From contig PUNI01000063.1 in NCBI GenBank assembly GCA_003551745.1, positions 1-16,126 on the forward strand: 16,126 nt of DNA, read 5' to 3'. Origin of the DNA: Paracoccaceae bacterium. Its GTDB lineage: Bacteria > Pseudomonadota > Alphaproteobacteria > Rhodobacterales > Rhodobacteraceae. Both the position numbers and the translations under genes were made by a program. Shown one piece after another: positions 7,270-15,199 of this stretch. The notes under the pieces are model-generated. The model was not told the origin of the DNA. It saw nothing but the letters and a program-made list of their open reading frames with translations, and ran no database searches. The first letter of the stretch is position 1; the number at the start of each line of letters is the position of its first letter.

Positions 7270-8385
7270 ATGACGCCCGAGCGTCCCCGGGGGGTGGACG
7301 CTGCTGCCCAAGTGTTCGAGGCGCCGGCGCCCCCCATGCCGGATCGCGGCCCGCTCTACGCGGCGCTGGATCTGGGCACGAACAGTTGTCGGATGCTGAT
7401 TGCCCGTCCGGCGGGCCGGAGCTTCCATGTCGTCGACAGTTTCTCGAAGACGGTGCAGCTGGGCACCGGGCTGGAGGCGTCGGGCCGGCTGGTGCCGGTG
7501 GCGATGGAGCGCACCATCCAGGCCTTGCGCATCTGCCGGCGCAAGCTCGAGCGCCATCACGTGCGCCGGATGCGGCTGGTCGCCACCGAGGCCTGTCGCC
7601 GGGCCAGCAACGCGGCCGAATTCATCCGCCATGTCCACCGCGAGACCGGGCTGCGCCTGGAGGTGATCCCGACCGAGGAGGAGGCGCGGCTCGCCGTCGT
7701 CTCCTGCGCCTCGCTGGTCTCGCGGCGTACCGAGCAGCTGCTGGTCGTCGACATCGGCGGCGGGTCGACCGAACTGGTGTGGATCGATCTCTCCGGGGTG
7801 CCGCCGGAGTCGCGCGTCGCGGCGATCATGTCGCTGCATGCGGGCTTCGAGCCGTCGTCCGATTGCGATCATCCGCCCGCCCGCGTGGTCGACTGGATCA
7901 GCGTGCCGCTGGGGGTGGCCACGCTGAAGGACCAGTTCTCCGATGTCGAGGATGATGCCGCGCGCTTTGCGCTGATGAGCTGGCATTTCGAGGAACAGCT
8001 CGCGGATTTCTCGCCCTATGCCCGGGAACAGGCCCGCGAGGGCTTCCAGGTCATCGGCACCTCGGGCACGATCACCACCGTCGCCGCCTCTTTCCTCGGG
8101 CTCAGGCGATACGACCGCAACCGGGTGGATGGCCTGCGCATGACCTCCGACCAGATCGACCAGGTGATCCGCGAATACCTCGCCCTGGGGCCGGAGGGGC
8201 GGCGGGCCGATCCGCGCATCGGCCGCGACCGGCACACGCTGATCATGTCGGGCGCGGCGATCCTGCAGGCGTTGCTGAGGGTCTGGCCGACCGACCGGAT
8301 GTCGGTCGCCGATCGCGGGCTGCGCGAGGGGCTGCTCTTCGCGCAGATGTCGCGCGACGGCGTGCTCTCCGCCGAGGCGGACTGA
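7270..8385 (+). CDS. Ppx/GppA family phosphatase (exopolyphosphatase / pppGpp phosphohydrolase)
   Basis: The protein (371 aa) belongs to the ASKHA-fold Ppx/GppA family, which removes terminal phosphate from polyphosphate or converts pppGpp to ppGpp. Visible motifs are the phosphate-1 loop DLGTNSCR (34–41), [11 protein letters not shown] (104–114), the IPTEEEARL segment (about 133–141) with the likely catalytic Glu, the phosphate-2 loop DIGGGSTE (161–168), GTSGTITT (263–270) and [11 protein letters not shown] (346–356). It is shorter than E. coli Ppx (about 510 aa), as usual for alphaproteobacterial single-core forms. The ATG at 7270 follows GGAGGG (7260–7265). The open frame extends upstream to 7033, but that part has no homology-like sequence and no ribosome binding site. 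rlmE begins 2 bases after the stop. Ppx and GppA activities cannot be told apart here. Confidence 0.93.
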   Translation: MTPERPRGVDAAAQVFEAPAPPMPDRGPLYAALDLGTNSCRMLIARPAGRSFHVVDSFSKTVQLGTGLEASGRLVPVAMERTIQALRICRRKLERHHVRRMRLVATEACRRASNAAEFIRHVHRETGLRLEVIPTEEEARLAVVSCASLVSRRTEQLLVVDIGGGSTELVWIDLSGVPPESRVAAIMSLHAGFEPSSDCDHPPARVVDWISVPLGVATLKDQFSDVEDDAARFALMSWHFEEQLADFSPYAREQAREGFQVIGTSGTITTVAASFLGLRRYDRNRVDGLRMTSDQIDQVIREYLALGPEGRRADPRIGRDRHTLIMSGAAILQALLRVWPTDRMSVADRGLREGLLFAQMSRDGVLSAEAD

Positions 8386-8387
8386 GG

Positions 8388-9338
8388 ATGGCGAAGGTGT
8401 CGGGCGGCGCGAAGGGCGGGTCGGGCCGGGGCCAGCGCGAGCTGCGCGTTAAGGTCAAGACGGCGCGCGGGCGCAAGCTCTCCTCCACCCGCTGGCTCGA
8501 ACGCCAGCTCAACGACCCCTATGTGCAGCGCGCCAGGGCCGAGGGCTATCGTGGCCGTGCCGCCTTCAAGCTGATCGAGCTCGACGACCGCTTCGGCTTC
8601 CTGCGCCCCGGCGCGCGGGTGGTCGATCTGGGCTCGGCGCCCGGTGGCTGGCTGCAGGTGGCGGTGGCACGGGTGAACGCCCTGGGCGACCGGCCCGGCA
8701 AGCCGGTGGGCCGTGTGCTCGGCATCGATCTGCAACAGGTCGAGCCGCTGCCCGGTGCCGAGACCCATGTGCTCGATTTCCTCGCCGAGGGCGCCGACGT
8801 TCAGGTGCGCGACTGGCTCGGCGGGCGCGCCGACGTGGTGCTCTCCGACATGGCGGCAGCGTCCTCCGGGCACCGGCAGACCGATCATCTGCGCATCGTG
8901 GCCCTCTGCGAGGCGGCGGCCGAGTTCGCCCTCGACGTGCTGGAGGAGGGCGGCACCTTCGTCGCTAAAGTGCTCGCCGGTGGCGCCGAGGGCGGGCTGC
9001 AGGCGCGGCTCAAGCAGGGCTTCGCCAGGGTTGCCAACGTCAAGCCGCCCGCCAGCCGCGCCGACAGCGCCGAGAAATACGTGGTCGCCACCGGCTTTCG
9101 CGGCCGGCCGCAGCCGGCGGAGGGCGCATGGAAACAGCCTTTTGCGCTGCGAGTCTCACCTGATGCCGAAGGATCGCCATGCCATCCGGCCGGGCGAGCT
9201 GCGTCTGCCCTTCGATCCGGTGGCGCACACCGAGGCGGGTGTCGTCTTCATCGGCGTCGCCCGCACCGGCTGGACCGACGACGACTGCCCCAAGAACATT
9301 GGCGCCGCCCGCGCCACCGGGCGCGCCGCCCGGCTTGA
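8388..9338 (+). CDS. rlmE: 23S rRNA (uridine2552-2'-O)-methyltransferase RlmE, with out-of-family C-terminal run-on
   Basis: RlmE (FtsJ/RrmJ) 2'-O-methylates U2552 in the 23S A-loop using S-adenosylmethionine. The family domain occupies about residues 30–240: [24 protein letters not shown] (Lys61), the SAM loop DLGSAPGGW (80–88), SDMAA (Asp154), FVAKVLAGG (Lys194) and SAEKYVVA (Glu229), giving the K-D-K-E tetrad. Family members normally end shortly after the GFRGR segment (about 236–240). Here the frame has no stop there; it continues about 70 residues and ends at 9338, overlapping the first 176 bases of trmO in another frame. The extra part is Arg/His-rich and looks like an out-of-frame shadow of trmO. 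The functional protein is probably the first 240–250 residues; lost stop, indel or sequencing error are open options. The ATG is coupled to the ppx stop. Confidence 0.85.
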   Translation: MAKVSGGAKGGSGRGQRELRVKVKTARGRKLSSTRWLERQLNDPYVQRARAEGYRGRAAFKLIELDDRFGFLRPGARVVDLGSAPGGWLQVAVARVNALGDRPGKPVGRVLGIDLQQVEPLPGAETHVLDFLAEGADVQVRDWLGGRADVVLSDMAAASSGHRQTDHLRIVALCEAAAEFALDVLEEGGTFVAKVLAGGAEGGLQARLKQGFARVANVKPPASRADSAEKYVVATGFRGRPQPAEGAWKQPFALRVSPDAEGSPCHPAGRAASALRSGGAHRGGCRLHRRRPHRLDRRRLPQEHWRRPRHRARRPA

Positions 9339-9690
9339 GATCGCCGCGCCCTACCGTGCCGGTCTCGCCGGCCTCGCGCCCGGCATGGGGCTGGTGCTTT
9401 TGACCTGGCTCGACCGGGGCCGGCGCGACCTGATCGTGCAGAAGCCGCGGCACCGCGAGACCGCCGCCGGCGTCTTCGCCCTGCGCTCCCCGGTCCGCCC
9501 CAACCCCATCGGGCTGGCCAGCCTGCGCTGCACCGGCCTCGATGCCGCGGCGGGGCTGGTCGAGGTGGACGCGCTCGACGTGCTCGACGGCACGCCGATC
9601 CTCGATCTCAAGCCCTGGATCCCGGCGGTCGACATGCCGCCCGATGCGCCACCCGGCCCCCCGTCGGCCACCCGGCCCGGCACCGGCTGA
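9163..9690 (+). CDS. trmO: tRNA (N6-threonylcarbamoyladenosine37-N6)-methyltransferase TrmO
   Basis: TrmO (formerly TsaA/VirR/UPF0066) N6-methylates the threonylcarbamoyladenosine at position 37 of certain tRNAs using SAM. The 175-aa product has FIGVARTGW near the start (29–37), DCPKN (41–45), a DLIVQKPRH strand (89–97), the signature [14 protein letters not shown] (106–119) and [12 protein letters not shown] (141–152). The Pro-rich tail is dispensable-looking. The ATG overlaps by one base the TGA of an 11-codon open frame (9128–9163) that has a GGAGGG upstream; the trmO ATG itself has only a weak Shine-Dalgarno. It lies inside the run-on of the rlmE frame. Length and motifs are those of a single-domain bacterial TrmO, so the gene itself looks intact. 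Confidence 0.9.
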   Translation: MPKDRHAIRPGELRLPFDPVAHTEAGVVFIGVARTGWTDDDCPKNIGAARATGRAARLEIAAPYRAGLAGLAPGMGLVLLTWLDRGRRDLIVQKPRHRETAAGVFALRSPVRPNPIGLASLRCTGLDAAAGLVEVDALDVLDGTPILDLKPWIPAVDMPPDAPPGPPSATRPGTG

Positions 9691-9701
9691 CCCGCCATCG
9701 C

Positions 9702-10574
9702 TCAGCTGCGGTGGCGGTCCTCGAAGCGGGGCAGCATGGCCGAGAAATCCTTGCCCAGGCCGCCCTCGTCCTCGACGAAGCGCTCGTAGAGCTGCATAGC
9801 GAGCTGGCCCATTGGCGTATCGGCGTCCGCCTCCGTGGCCGCCAGCTGGCTCAGCCGCAGGTCCTTCAGCATCAGCTCGGCGGCGAAGCCCGGGCGATAG
9901 CCGTTGTCGGCCGGGCTCTTCGGGCCGATTCCCGGCGCCGGGCAGTAGGCGTTCATCGACCAAGAGTAGCCCGAAGAGGTCGAGACCACATCGAACATCT
10001 TCTGACGGTCGAGCCCCAGCCGGTCGGCCAGCGCGAAGGCCTCGCAGGTGGCGATCATGGTGACCCCGAGGATCATGTTGTTGCAGATCTTCGCCGCCTG
10101 CCCGGCGCCGGCCTCGCCGCAATGGACCGCCCTCGAGCCCATCACCTCGAAGAGCGGTCGGACCTTTTCGAAGGCGTCCACGGGCCCGCCGGCCATGAAG
10201 GTCAGCGTGCCCGCCGTGGCGCCGCCCACCCCGCCCGAGACCGGCGCATCCACCGCCATCCGCCCGGCCGCGGCGGCCTGCGCCGCCACGGCGCGGGCGC
10301 TGTCGACATCCACCGTCGAGCAATCGAGCAGCACCGCGCCCTCCGCCAGCGCCGGGATCACCGCATTGGCCACTGTGCGCAGGATCTCGCCATTGGGCAG
10401 CATGGTGATGACTACCTCGGCGTCCACGGCGGCCTGGGCGGCGCTGCCGGCCGGGGTGACGCCCTCGGGGCAGGGGGCGGAGACGTCGAAGCCTTTCACC
10501 TCATGGCCGGCCTTCGCCAGATTGGCCGCCATCGGCGCGCCCATGTTGCCCAGCCCGATGAACCCGATCCTCAT
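9702..10574 (-). CDS. mmsB: 3-hydroxyisobutyrate dehydrogenase
   Basis: MmsB oxidises 3-hydroxyisobutyrate to methylmalonate semialdehyde with NAD+ in valine degradation. The 290-aa protein has the Rossmann loop GFIGLGNMG (4–12), the substrate motif DAPVSGGVGGA (109–119), the helix GAGQAAKICNNM (156–167) with probable catalytic Lys162, and LMLKDLRL (234–241). Length and order are those of the beta-hydroxyacid dehydrogenase family; the STSSGYSWS block (about 198–206) favours 3-hydroxyisobutyrate over tartronate semialdehyde or glyoxylate reductases. The start ATG overlaps the upstream hydrolase stop as ATGA (10571–10574), so it is translationally coupled and is the last gene of the operon. It is convergent with trmO, with 11 bases between stops. 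Confidence 0.94.
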   Translation of the reverse strand: MRIGFIGLGNMGAPMAANLAKAGHEVKGFDVSAPCPEGVTPAGSAAQAAVDAEVVITMLPNGEILRTVANAVIPALAEGAVLLDCSTVDVDSARAVAAQAAAAGRMAVDAPVSGGVGGATAGTLTFMAGGPVDAFEKVRPLFEVMGSRAVHCGEAGAGQAAKICNNMILGVTMIATCEAFALADRLGLDRQKMFDVVSTSSGYSWSMNAYCPAPGIGPKSPADNGYRPGFAAELMLKDLRLSQLAATEADADTPMGQLAMQLYERFVEDEGGLGKDFSAMLPRFEDRHRS

Positions 10575-11617
10575 GGCATCTCCTCCGCGAGTTGCAACTC
10601 CTCCGCGCCGAGCGGGGCCAGCATGGCGCCGACCTCGTCCGCCGTCACCGCCCCGGGGCCGGCATGGCGCCAGCGGGGCGCGTTGTCCTTCTCGATGATG
10701 GCGGCGCGGATCCCTTCCAGGAAGTCGCCATGCTCCATCGCCCGGTGGGTGAAGCGGTATTCCTGCCCCAGCGCGGCGCGCAGGCTCGCCTCCGGGCCGA
10801 GGCGGGCCAGCATCTCCAGCGTGCAGGCCATCGAAAGCGGCGCATTGCGCGCGAGTGCCTTGCCCGCCGCTTCCGCCCAGGGGTCGGGCGCTTCCGCCAC
10901 CCTCCCGACGATATCGGCCAGGCTTCCGGGGGCGAAGGCGGCGGCGATGGTGCCGGCGTCGCGGGCGAGCGGGCTCTCGGGGGGTGCCGCGGCGCGCTCG
11001 ACCACCAGCGCGGCATCACCCGTCGCCACCAGCGCCTCCACCAGCGCCGGCCAGTCCTCGTCCGGCAGGAAGTGATCCGCGAAGCCCGCGAAGATCGCGT
11101 CGCCGGGGCCCATCCGTGCCCCGGTCAGCCCCAGATAGCGGCCGAGCCCCTGCGGCGCCCGGGCGAGCAGCGCGCTGCCGCCCACATCCGGCACCAGACC
11201 GATCCCGCATTCCGGCATGGCCACCCGCGCGCTCTCACCTACCACCCGATGGCTGGCATGGCAGCCCACACCCACGCCGCCGCCCATCACGAAGCCCTGC
11301 ATCAGGCTGACCACCGGCTTCGGATAGGCCGCAATCCGCGCGTTCATCGCATATTCGTCGCGCCAGAACCGCCGGCCATAGTCGTAATCGCCGGCCATGC
11401 CGGTGCGATACATCTCGGCGATGTCGCCGCCCGCGCAGAACGCCCGCGTGCCCTCGGCGTCGATCAGCACCAGCGCGACGGCCGCATCGTCCCGCCACGC
11501 CCTCAGCGCGGTGTCGATCTCGGTCACCATGCCATAGGTCAGGGCGTTCAGCGCCTCCGGCCGGGCCAGCGTGATCCGCCCGGCGCGCCCCTCGACGCGG
11601 ATCGCGACCTCGCCCAT
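10571..11617 (-). CDS. 3-hydroxyisobutyryl-CoA hydrolase (enoyl-CoA hydratase/isomerase family)
   Basis: This 348-aa crotonase-fold protein has the oxyanion-hole segments FCAGGDI (60–66) and GFVMGGGVGVG (108–118), the MPECGIGLVPDVGGS block (134–148) with catalytic-type Glu136, and the late DFLEGIRAAIIEKDN segment that marks the HIBCH subgroup. True enoyl-CoA hydratases are about 260 aa; the roughly 350-aa length fits the hydrolase. It would hydrolyse 3-hydroxyisobutyryl-CoA to free 3-hydroxyisobutyrate, the substrate of the coupled mmsB product. It starts 3 bases after the acyl-CoA dehydrogenase stop and ends in a 4-base overlap with mmsB, so all three are one transcript. Annotation as generic enoyl-CoA hydratase is possible, but length and context favour the hydrolase. 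Confidence 0.9.
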   Translation of the reverse strand: MGEVAIRVEGRAGRITLARPEALNALTYGMVTEIDTALRAWRDDAAVALVLIDAEGTRAFCAGGDIAEMYRTGMAGDYDYGRRFWRDEYAMNARIAAYPKPVVSLMQGFVMGGGVGVGCHASHRVVGESARVAMPECGIGLVPDVGGSALLARAPQGLGRYLGLTGARMGPGDAIFAGFADHFLPDEDWPALVEALVATGDAALVVERAAAPPESPLARDAGTIAAAFAPGSLADIVGRVAEAPDPWAEAAGKALARNAPLSMACTLEMLARLGPEASLRAALGQEYRFTHRAMEHGDFLEGIRAAIIEKDNAPRWRHAGPGAVTADEVGAMLAPLGAEELQLAEEMP

Positions 11618-11620
11618 GGA

Positions 11621-12766
11621 TCAGCCCCGGGCCGCCAGCATGTGGCGGGCGGTGATCAGGCGCATGATCTCGTTGGTGCCTTCGAGGATCTGGTGCACGC
11701 GCAGGTCGCGCACGATCTTCTCCACGCCGTAGTCGGCCAGATAGCCGTAGCCGCCGTGGAGTTGCAGGCAGGCGTCGGCCACCGCGCTGCCGGCCTCGGT
11801 GACGAACTTCTTGGCCATGGCGCAGTGCTTGGGCGCATCCGGCGCGCCGGTGTCGAGCTTCCAGGCCGCCTGATAGAGGAATACCCGCGCCGCCTGCAGC
11901 GCGATCTCGCAATCCGCCACCCGGAACTGCAGCGCCTGGAACTGGTCGAGGCTCTGCCCGAAGGCCTTGCGCTCGCCCATGTAGGACAGCGTCGCCTCCA
12001 GCGCCGCCTGCGCCGCGCCGAGCGAACAGGCCGCGATGTTGAGCCGCCCGCCGTCGAGCCCGGCCATGGCATAGCGGAACCCCGCTCCCTCCTCGCCGAT
12101 CAGGTTCTCCGCCGGCACCGGGCAGCCGTCCATCTGCACCTGCCGTGTGGGCTGCGAGCGCCAGCCCATCTTGTCCTCCAGACCCCCGTAACTCAGCCCC
12201 TCGGCGCCATGTTCCACCACCAGCGTGGAAATCCCTCGCGCGCCCTCGCCGCCCGTCCGGCACATGACGACATAGGCATCCGAATAGCCGCCGCCCGAGA
12301 TGAAGGCCTTGGTGCCGGTCAGCCGCCAGCCCTCGTTGGTCCGCTCCGCCCGGGTCCGCAGCGCCGCGGCGTCCGAGCCCGAGCCCGGCTCGGTCAGGCA
12401 GTAGGAGAGCACCGTCTCCATCGCCAGCGCGCCGGGCAGCACGCGCGCCTTGATCTCGTCCGAGCCGTAGCGGTCGATCATCGCCGCGCACATGTTGTGG
12501 ATCGACAGGAACGCCGCCACCGAGGCGCAGGAGCGCGACAGCGCCTCGAACACCAGCGCCGCGTCGAGCCGGGTCAGCCCCGATCCGCCCGCGGCCTCCG
12601 AGACATAGAGCCCGCCGAAGCCCAGTTCGGCGAGCCGCGGCCAGAGCTCGCGCGGGATCGTGCCCTCGGCCTCCCAGGCGCGGGCATGGGGGGCGATGTG
12701 ATCGGCGCCAAAGCTCGCCGCCACCTCGAAGATCGCCTGCTGTTCCTCGGAAAGCGCGAAGTCCAT
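11621..12766 (-). CDS. Acyl-CoA dehydrogenase, probable isobutyryl-CoA dehydrogenase
   Basis: This FAD-dependent dehydrogenase (381 aa) begins MDFALSEEQQ and has YCLTEPGSGSDAA (122–134) for FAD and substrate binding, TGTKAFISGG (150–159), the DGGRLNIAA helix (238–246), the QLHGGYGY loop (335–342) and LEGTNEIMR (361–369) with catalytic Glu362. The C-terminal Glu position, full length and the mms gene context point to isobutyryl-CoA dehydrogenase (human ACAD8 type), making methacrylyl-CoA. Electrons would pass to ETF. Short branched-chain or butyryl-CoA dehydrogenase cannot be excluded by sequence alone. The ATG at 12766 was chosen for a GGGGAGGAGA upstream and the conserved N-terminus; the frame stays open further upstream without homology. 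It is separated from mmsA by 257 bases. Confidence 0.92.
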   Translation of the reverse strand: MDFALSEEQQAIFEVAASFGADHIAPHARAWEAEGTIPRELWPRLAELGFGGLYVSEAAGGSGLTRLDAALVFEALSRSCASVAAFLSIHNMCAAMIDRYGSDEIKARVLPGALAMETVLSYCLTEPGSGSDAAALRTRAERTNEGWRLTGTKAFISGGGYSDAYVVMCRTGGEGARGISTLVVEHGAEGLSYGGLEDKMGWRSQPTRQVQMDGCPVPAENLIGEEGAGFRYAMAGLDGGRLNIAACSLGAAQAALEATLSYMGERKAFGQSLDQFQALQFRVADCEIALQAARVFLYQAAWKLDTGAPDAPKHCAMAKKFVTEAGSAVADACLQLHGGYGYLADYGVEKIVRDLRVHQILEGTNEIMRLITARHMLAARG

Positions 12767-12799
12767 CGGCCCGTCTCCTCCCCACTGGCCCGTGCCCGT

Positions 12800-12828
12800 C
12801 AGTTGCCGGGTTTTGCGGCAGCGGTCAA
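12800..12828 (-). promoter_or_regulatory. Weak candidate promoter for the acyl-CoA dehydrogenase–hydrolase–mmsB genes
   Basis: Reading the minus strand, TTGACC (12828–12823) is followed after 17 bases by CAACTG (12805–12800), with the ATG about 34 bases further on. The -35 is close to consensus and the -10 is poor. It lies in the 257-base gap between mmsA and the dehydrogenase gene, which holds no convincing gene and no clear terminator. A separate promoter here would let the last three genes be expressed without mmsA. Confidence 0.25.
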
Positions 12829-13023
12829 ACGGGTTCTGCCCGCCGCTGATGTGCCGTCGCCGGCTTGCCGCAGCGACCGCCTCGGCGATGGGCTTCCGAA
12901 CAAGCCATGGCAGACTGATCCGACGCCGGAAAGCGACGGCTCGAACGTGGCTCGGCGCAAGCGGCGACCGCACGCGTTGGCACACTCAAGCCATCAGCCG
13001 CGCAGGGAGTATCGGGTGGCGGC

Positions 13024-14523
13024 TCAGTCCATCGCCTTGAAGTGGAACTCGCCGCCTTCCTTCAGGCCGGAGGGCCAGCGGGCGGTGACGGTCTTGGTGC
13101 GGGTGTAGAAGCGGAAGGCGTCGGGGCCGTGCTGGTTGAGGTCGCCGAAGCCCGATTTCTTCCAGCCGCCGAAGGTGTGGTAGGCCAGCGGCACCGGGAT
13201 CGGCACGTTGATGCCGACCATGCCGATGTTGATCCGGTTGGCGAAGTCGCGGGCGGTGTCGCCGTCGCGGGTGAAGATGGCGGTGCCATTGCCGTATTCG
13301 TGGTCCATGGCGAGCCTGAGCGCCTCGTCATAGGTCTTCGCGCGGACGGTGGAGAGGACGGGGCCGAAGATCTCGGTGCGGTAGATCTCCATGTCCGGGG
13401 TGACATGGTCGAACAGGTGCGGGCCCACGAAGAAGCCCTCCTCATAGCCCTGCAGGCGGAAGTTGCGGCCGTCCACCACCAGCTTCGCGCCCTGCTCGAC
13501 ACCGGATTCCACCAGGCCCAGAACCCGCCGCTTGGCCTCGGCGGTCACCAACGGGCCATAGTCGACATCCTCGCCGGCGGTGTAGGGGCCGACCTTCAGC
13601 TTCTCGACGCGCGGCACCAGCTTCTCGATCAGCGCGTCGGCGGTGGCCTCGCCCACCGGCACCGCGACCGAGATCGCCATGCAGCGCTCGCCGGCCGCGC
13701 CATAGCCGGCGCCCACCAGCGCGTCGGCGGCCTTGTCCATGTCGGCGTCGGGCATGACGATCATGTGGTTCTTCGCGCCGCCGAAGCACTGCACGCGCTT
13801 GCCGTTGGAACAGCCCCGGCCGTAGATGTATTCGGCGATGGGGGTGGAGCCCACGAAGCCGATGGCGGCGATGGCGGGGTTGTCGAGGATGGCGTCCACC
13901 GCCTCCTTGTCGCCGTTGACGACCTGAAGGATGCCGTCGGGCAGCCCCGCCTCCTGCAGCAGTTCGGCGAGCATCAGCGGCACCGAGGGGTCGCGTTCCG
14001 AGGGTTTCAGGATGAAGGCATTGCCGCAGGCGATGGCCGGGGAGAGCTTCCACATCGGGATCATGGCGGGGAAGTTGAAGGGCGTGATGCCCGCCGCCAC
14101 CCCCAGCGGCTGGCGCATGGAATAGAGGTCGATGCCGGGGCCGGCGCTGTCGGTGAACTCGCCCTTCAGCAGATGCGGCGCCCCGATGCAGAACTCCACC
14201 ACCTCGAGGCCGCGCTGGATGTCGCCGCGGGCGTCGGGCAGCGTCTTGCCGTGCTCGCGGCTGAGCGCCTCGGCGAGTTTGTCCATGTCTCGGTTGATGA
14301 GGCGGGCGAATTCCATCAGAACGCGGGCGCGGCGCTGCGGGTTGGTGGCACCCCAGGCCGGCTGCGCGGCAGCGGCCGAGGCGACGGCGGCGTCGAGCTC
14401 GGCCTTGGTGGCGAGCGGCACGCGGGCCTGAACCTCGCCGGTGTGGGGGTTGTAGACGTCGGCGAAGCGGCCCGAGGTGCCGGCCACGCGCTTGCCGTCG
14501 ATCCAGTGGCTGAGGTCCTGCAT
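13024..14523 (-). CDS. mmsA: CoA-acylating methylmalonate-semialdehyde dehydrogenase
   Basis: MmsA converts methylmalonate semialdehyde with NAD+ and CoA to propionyl-CoA, the last dedicated step of valine (and thymine) degradation. The 499-aa protein is full length for the family. Visible are ITPFNFPAMIP (146–156), LKPSERDPS (172–180) for NAD, FVGSTPIAEYIY (223–234), the nucleophile Cys281 in GERCMA, EIFGPVL (384–390) and FGGWKKSGFGD (451–461). In FGGAKNH (247–253) an Asn (252) stands where hydrolytic aldehyde dehydrogenases have the general-base Glu, as expected for the CoA-dependent type. The ATG at 14523 has GGGAGGA just upstream; the open frame reaches back to 14760 but that part crosses a repeat array and is not family sequence. 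It is the first gene of the minus-strand valine block. Confidence 0.96.
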   Translation of the reverse strand: MQDLSHWIDGKRVAGTSGRFADVYNPHTGEVQARVPLATKAELDAAVASAAAAQPAWGATNPQRRARVLMEFARLINRDMDKLAEALSREHGKTLPDARGDIQRGLEVVEFCIGAPHLLKGEFTDSAGPGIDLYSMRQPLGVAAGITPFNFPAMIPMWKLSPAIACGNAFILKPSERDPSVPLMLAELLQEAGLPDGILQVVNGDKEAVDAILDNPAIAAIGFVGSTPIAEYIYGRGCSNGKRVQCFGGAKNHMIVMPDADMDKAADALVGAGYGAAGERCMAISVAVPVGEATADALIEKLVPRVEKLKVGPYTAGEDVDYGPLVTAEAKRRVLGLVESGVEQGAKLVVDGRNFRLQGYEEGFFVGPHLFDHVTPDMEIYRTEIFGPVLSTVRAKTYDEALRLAMDHEYGNGTAIFTRDGDTARDFANRINIGMVGINVPIPVPLAYHTFGGWKKSGFGDLNQHGPDAFRFYTRTKTVTARWPSGLKEGGEFHFKAMD

Positions 14524-14596
14524 GCTGTCCTCCCGAAGCAGTCGGCGGCAGCATAGGCGGGCACAAATCCCGAGGAAAGGGGGGCATGCGGGCACG

Positions 14597-14663
14597 CCGA
14601 TGCAAGGCCGGTTCAGGGCCGATGCAGGCCCGATGCAGCGACCGTTGCAGGGCGGGTGCCGGG
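14597..14663. repeat. Tandem repeat of 11-bp period, consensus CCGATGCAGGG
   Basis: Units begin at 14597, 14608, 14619, 14630, 14642 and 14653. CCGATGCA is exact in the first, third and fourth; the second reads CCGGTTCA, the fifth CCGTTGCA and the sixth CGGGTGCC. The spacing is 11, 11, 11, 12 and 11 bases, about one helical turn. The array lies 74–140 bases upstream of the mmsA start and about 100–160 bases upstream of the CBS gene. It could be an operator array for a regulator bound on one DNA face, or a decaying minisatellite. TGCA-centred sites recall the TTTGCAAA boxes of PccR-type propionyl-CoA regulators, but the match is loose. Confidence 0.6.
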
Positions 14664-14700
14664 CGTCACTGCGGCACGGTGCGCGGCGGCATGCCGAGAC

Positions 14701-14730
14701 TTGACAGAGCCGCCGCGCCGGCGGACGCTG
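14701..14730 (+). promoter_or_regulatory. Candidate promoter (-35 TTGACA) of the CBS-domain gene
   Basis: A perfect TTGACA at 14701–14706 stands 58 bases before the CBS gene start. At the expected 17–18-base spacing only GGACGC or GACGCT is found, a poor -10, so the assignment rests mainly on the -35 and position. Transcription would start about 20 bases before the AAGGAG ribosome binding site at 14747–14752. Confidence 0.3.
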
Positions 14731-14758
14731 AAATCCTGCGGAGGAGAAGGAGCTTTTC

Positions 14759-15199
14759 ATGCTGGTGCATCAGATCATGCGGGCCAAGCGCCGCCACGCC
14801 GAGGAGGTGGTGACCATCACGCCGGACCGCAGCGTGGCAGAGGCCGCGCAGCTCCTGTCCGACCGGGGCATCGGCGCGGTGGTGGTCTCGCCCGACGGCA
14901 ACCGGGTGGCCGGCATCCTGTCCGAGCGTGACATCGTGCGCGAGGTGGGCCGCCGCGGGCCGGACTGCCTGAAGGACAAGGTGAGCGCGATGATGACCGG
15001 CGAGATCATCAGCTGCGCGCCCGAGGACATGGCCGACGAGGTGCTGGCGAAGATGACCGGCGGGCGCTTCCGCCACATGCCGGTGCTGCGCGACGGGCAG
15101 ATGGTGGGGCTGATCTCGATCGGTGATCTGGTGAAGGCCCGGCTGGACGAACTGGCGATGGAGAAGGAAGCCCTCAAGGGCATGATCATGGGATACTGA
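14759..15199 (+). CDS. CBS domain-containing protein (two CBS motifs)
   Basis: This 146-aa cytoplasmic protein is almost entirely a CBS pair. CBS1 spans about residues 10–65 and includes VVTITPDRSVAEAAQLL and GILSERDIVREV; CBS2 spans about 75–130 and includes MMTGEIISCAPED and RHMPVLRDGQMVGLISIGDLV. The SERDIV and SIGDLV strands are the usual nucleotide-contact ends. Stand-alone CBS pairs bind adenine nucleotides or SAM and sense energy status; the ligand and partner here are unknown. An AAGGAG at 14747–14752 lies six bases before the ATG. It diverges from mmsA and shares the 235-base region with the 11-bp repeat. It ends with a short helical tail, and coaD follows after 148 bases. Confidence 0.93.
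   Translation: MLVHQIMRAKRRHAEEVVTITPDRSVAEAAQLLSDRGIGAVVVSPDGNRVAGILSERDIVREVGRRGPDCLKDKVSAMMTGEIISCAPEDMADEVLAKMTGGRFRHMPVLRDGQMVGLISIGDLVKARLDELAMEKEALKGMIMGY

Noticed and set aside
12767..13023. Possible small or decayed gene between mmsA and the acyl-CoA dehydrogenase gene
   Set aside because: Open frames on both strands cross it but none has a ribosome binding site, a recognisable motif or consistent codon bias; only a weak promoter candidate was kept.
10592..13108. Very long open frame (838 codons) on the + strand across the valine operon
   Set aside because: It is exactly antisense to three genes with clear family motifs; the product is His/Arg/Ala-rich with no recognisable domain. 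High GC suppresses stop codons.
14524..14760. N-terminal extension of MmsA
   Set aside because: It crosses the 11-bp repeat array and is Cys/Arg/Pro-rich; the family start and a good Shine-Dalgarno are at 14523.
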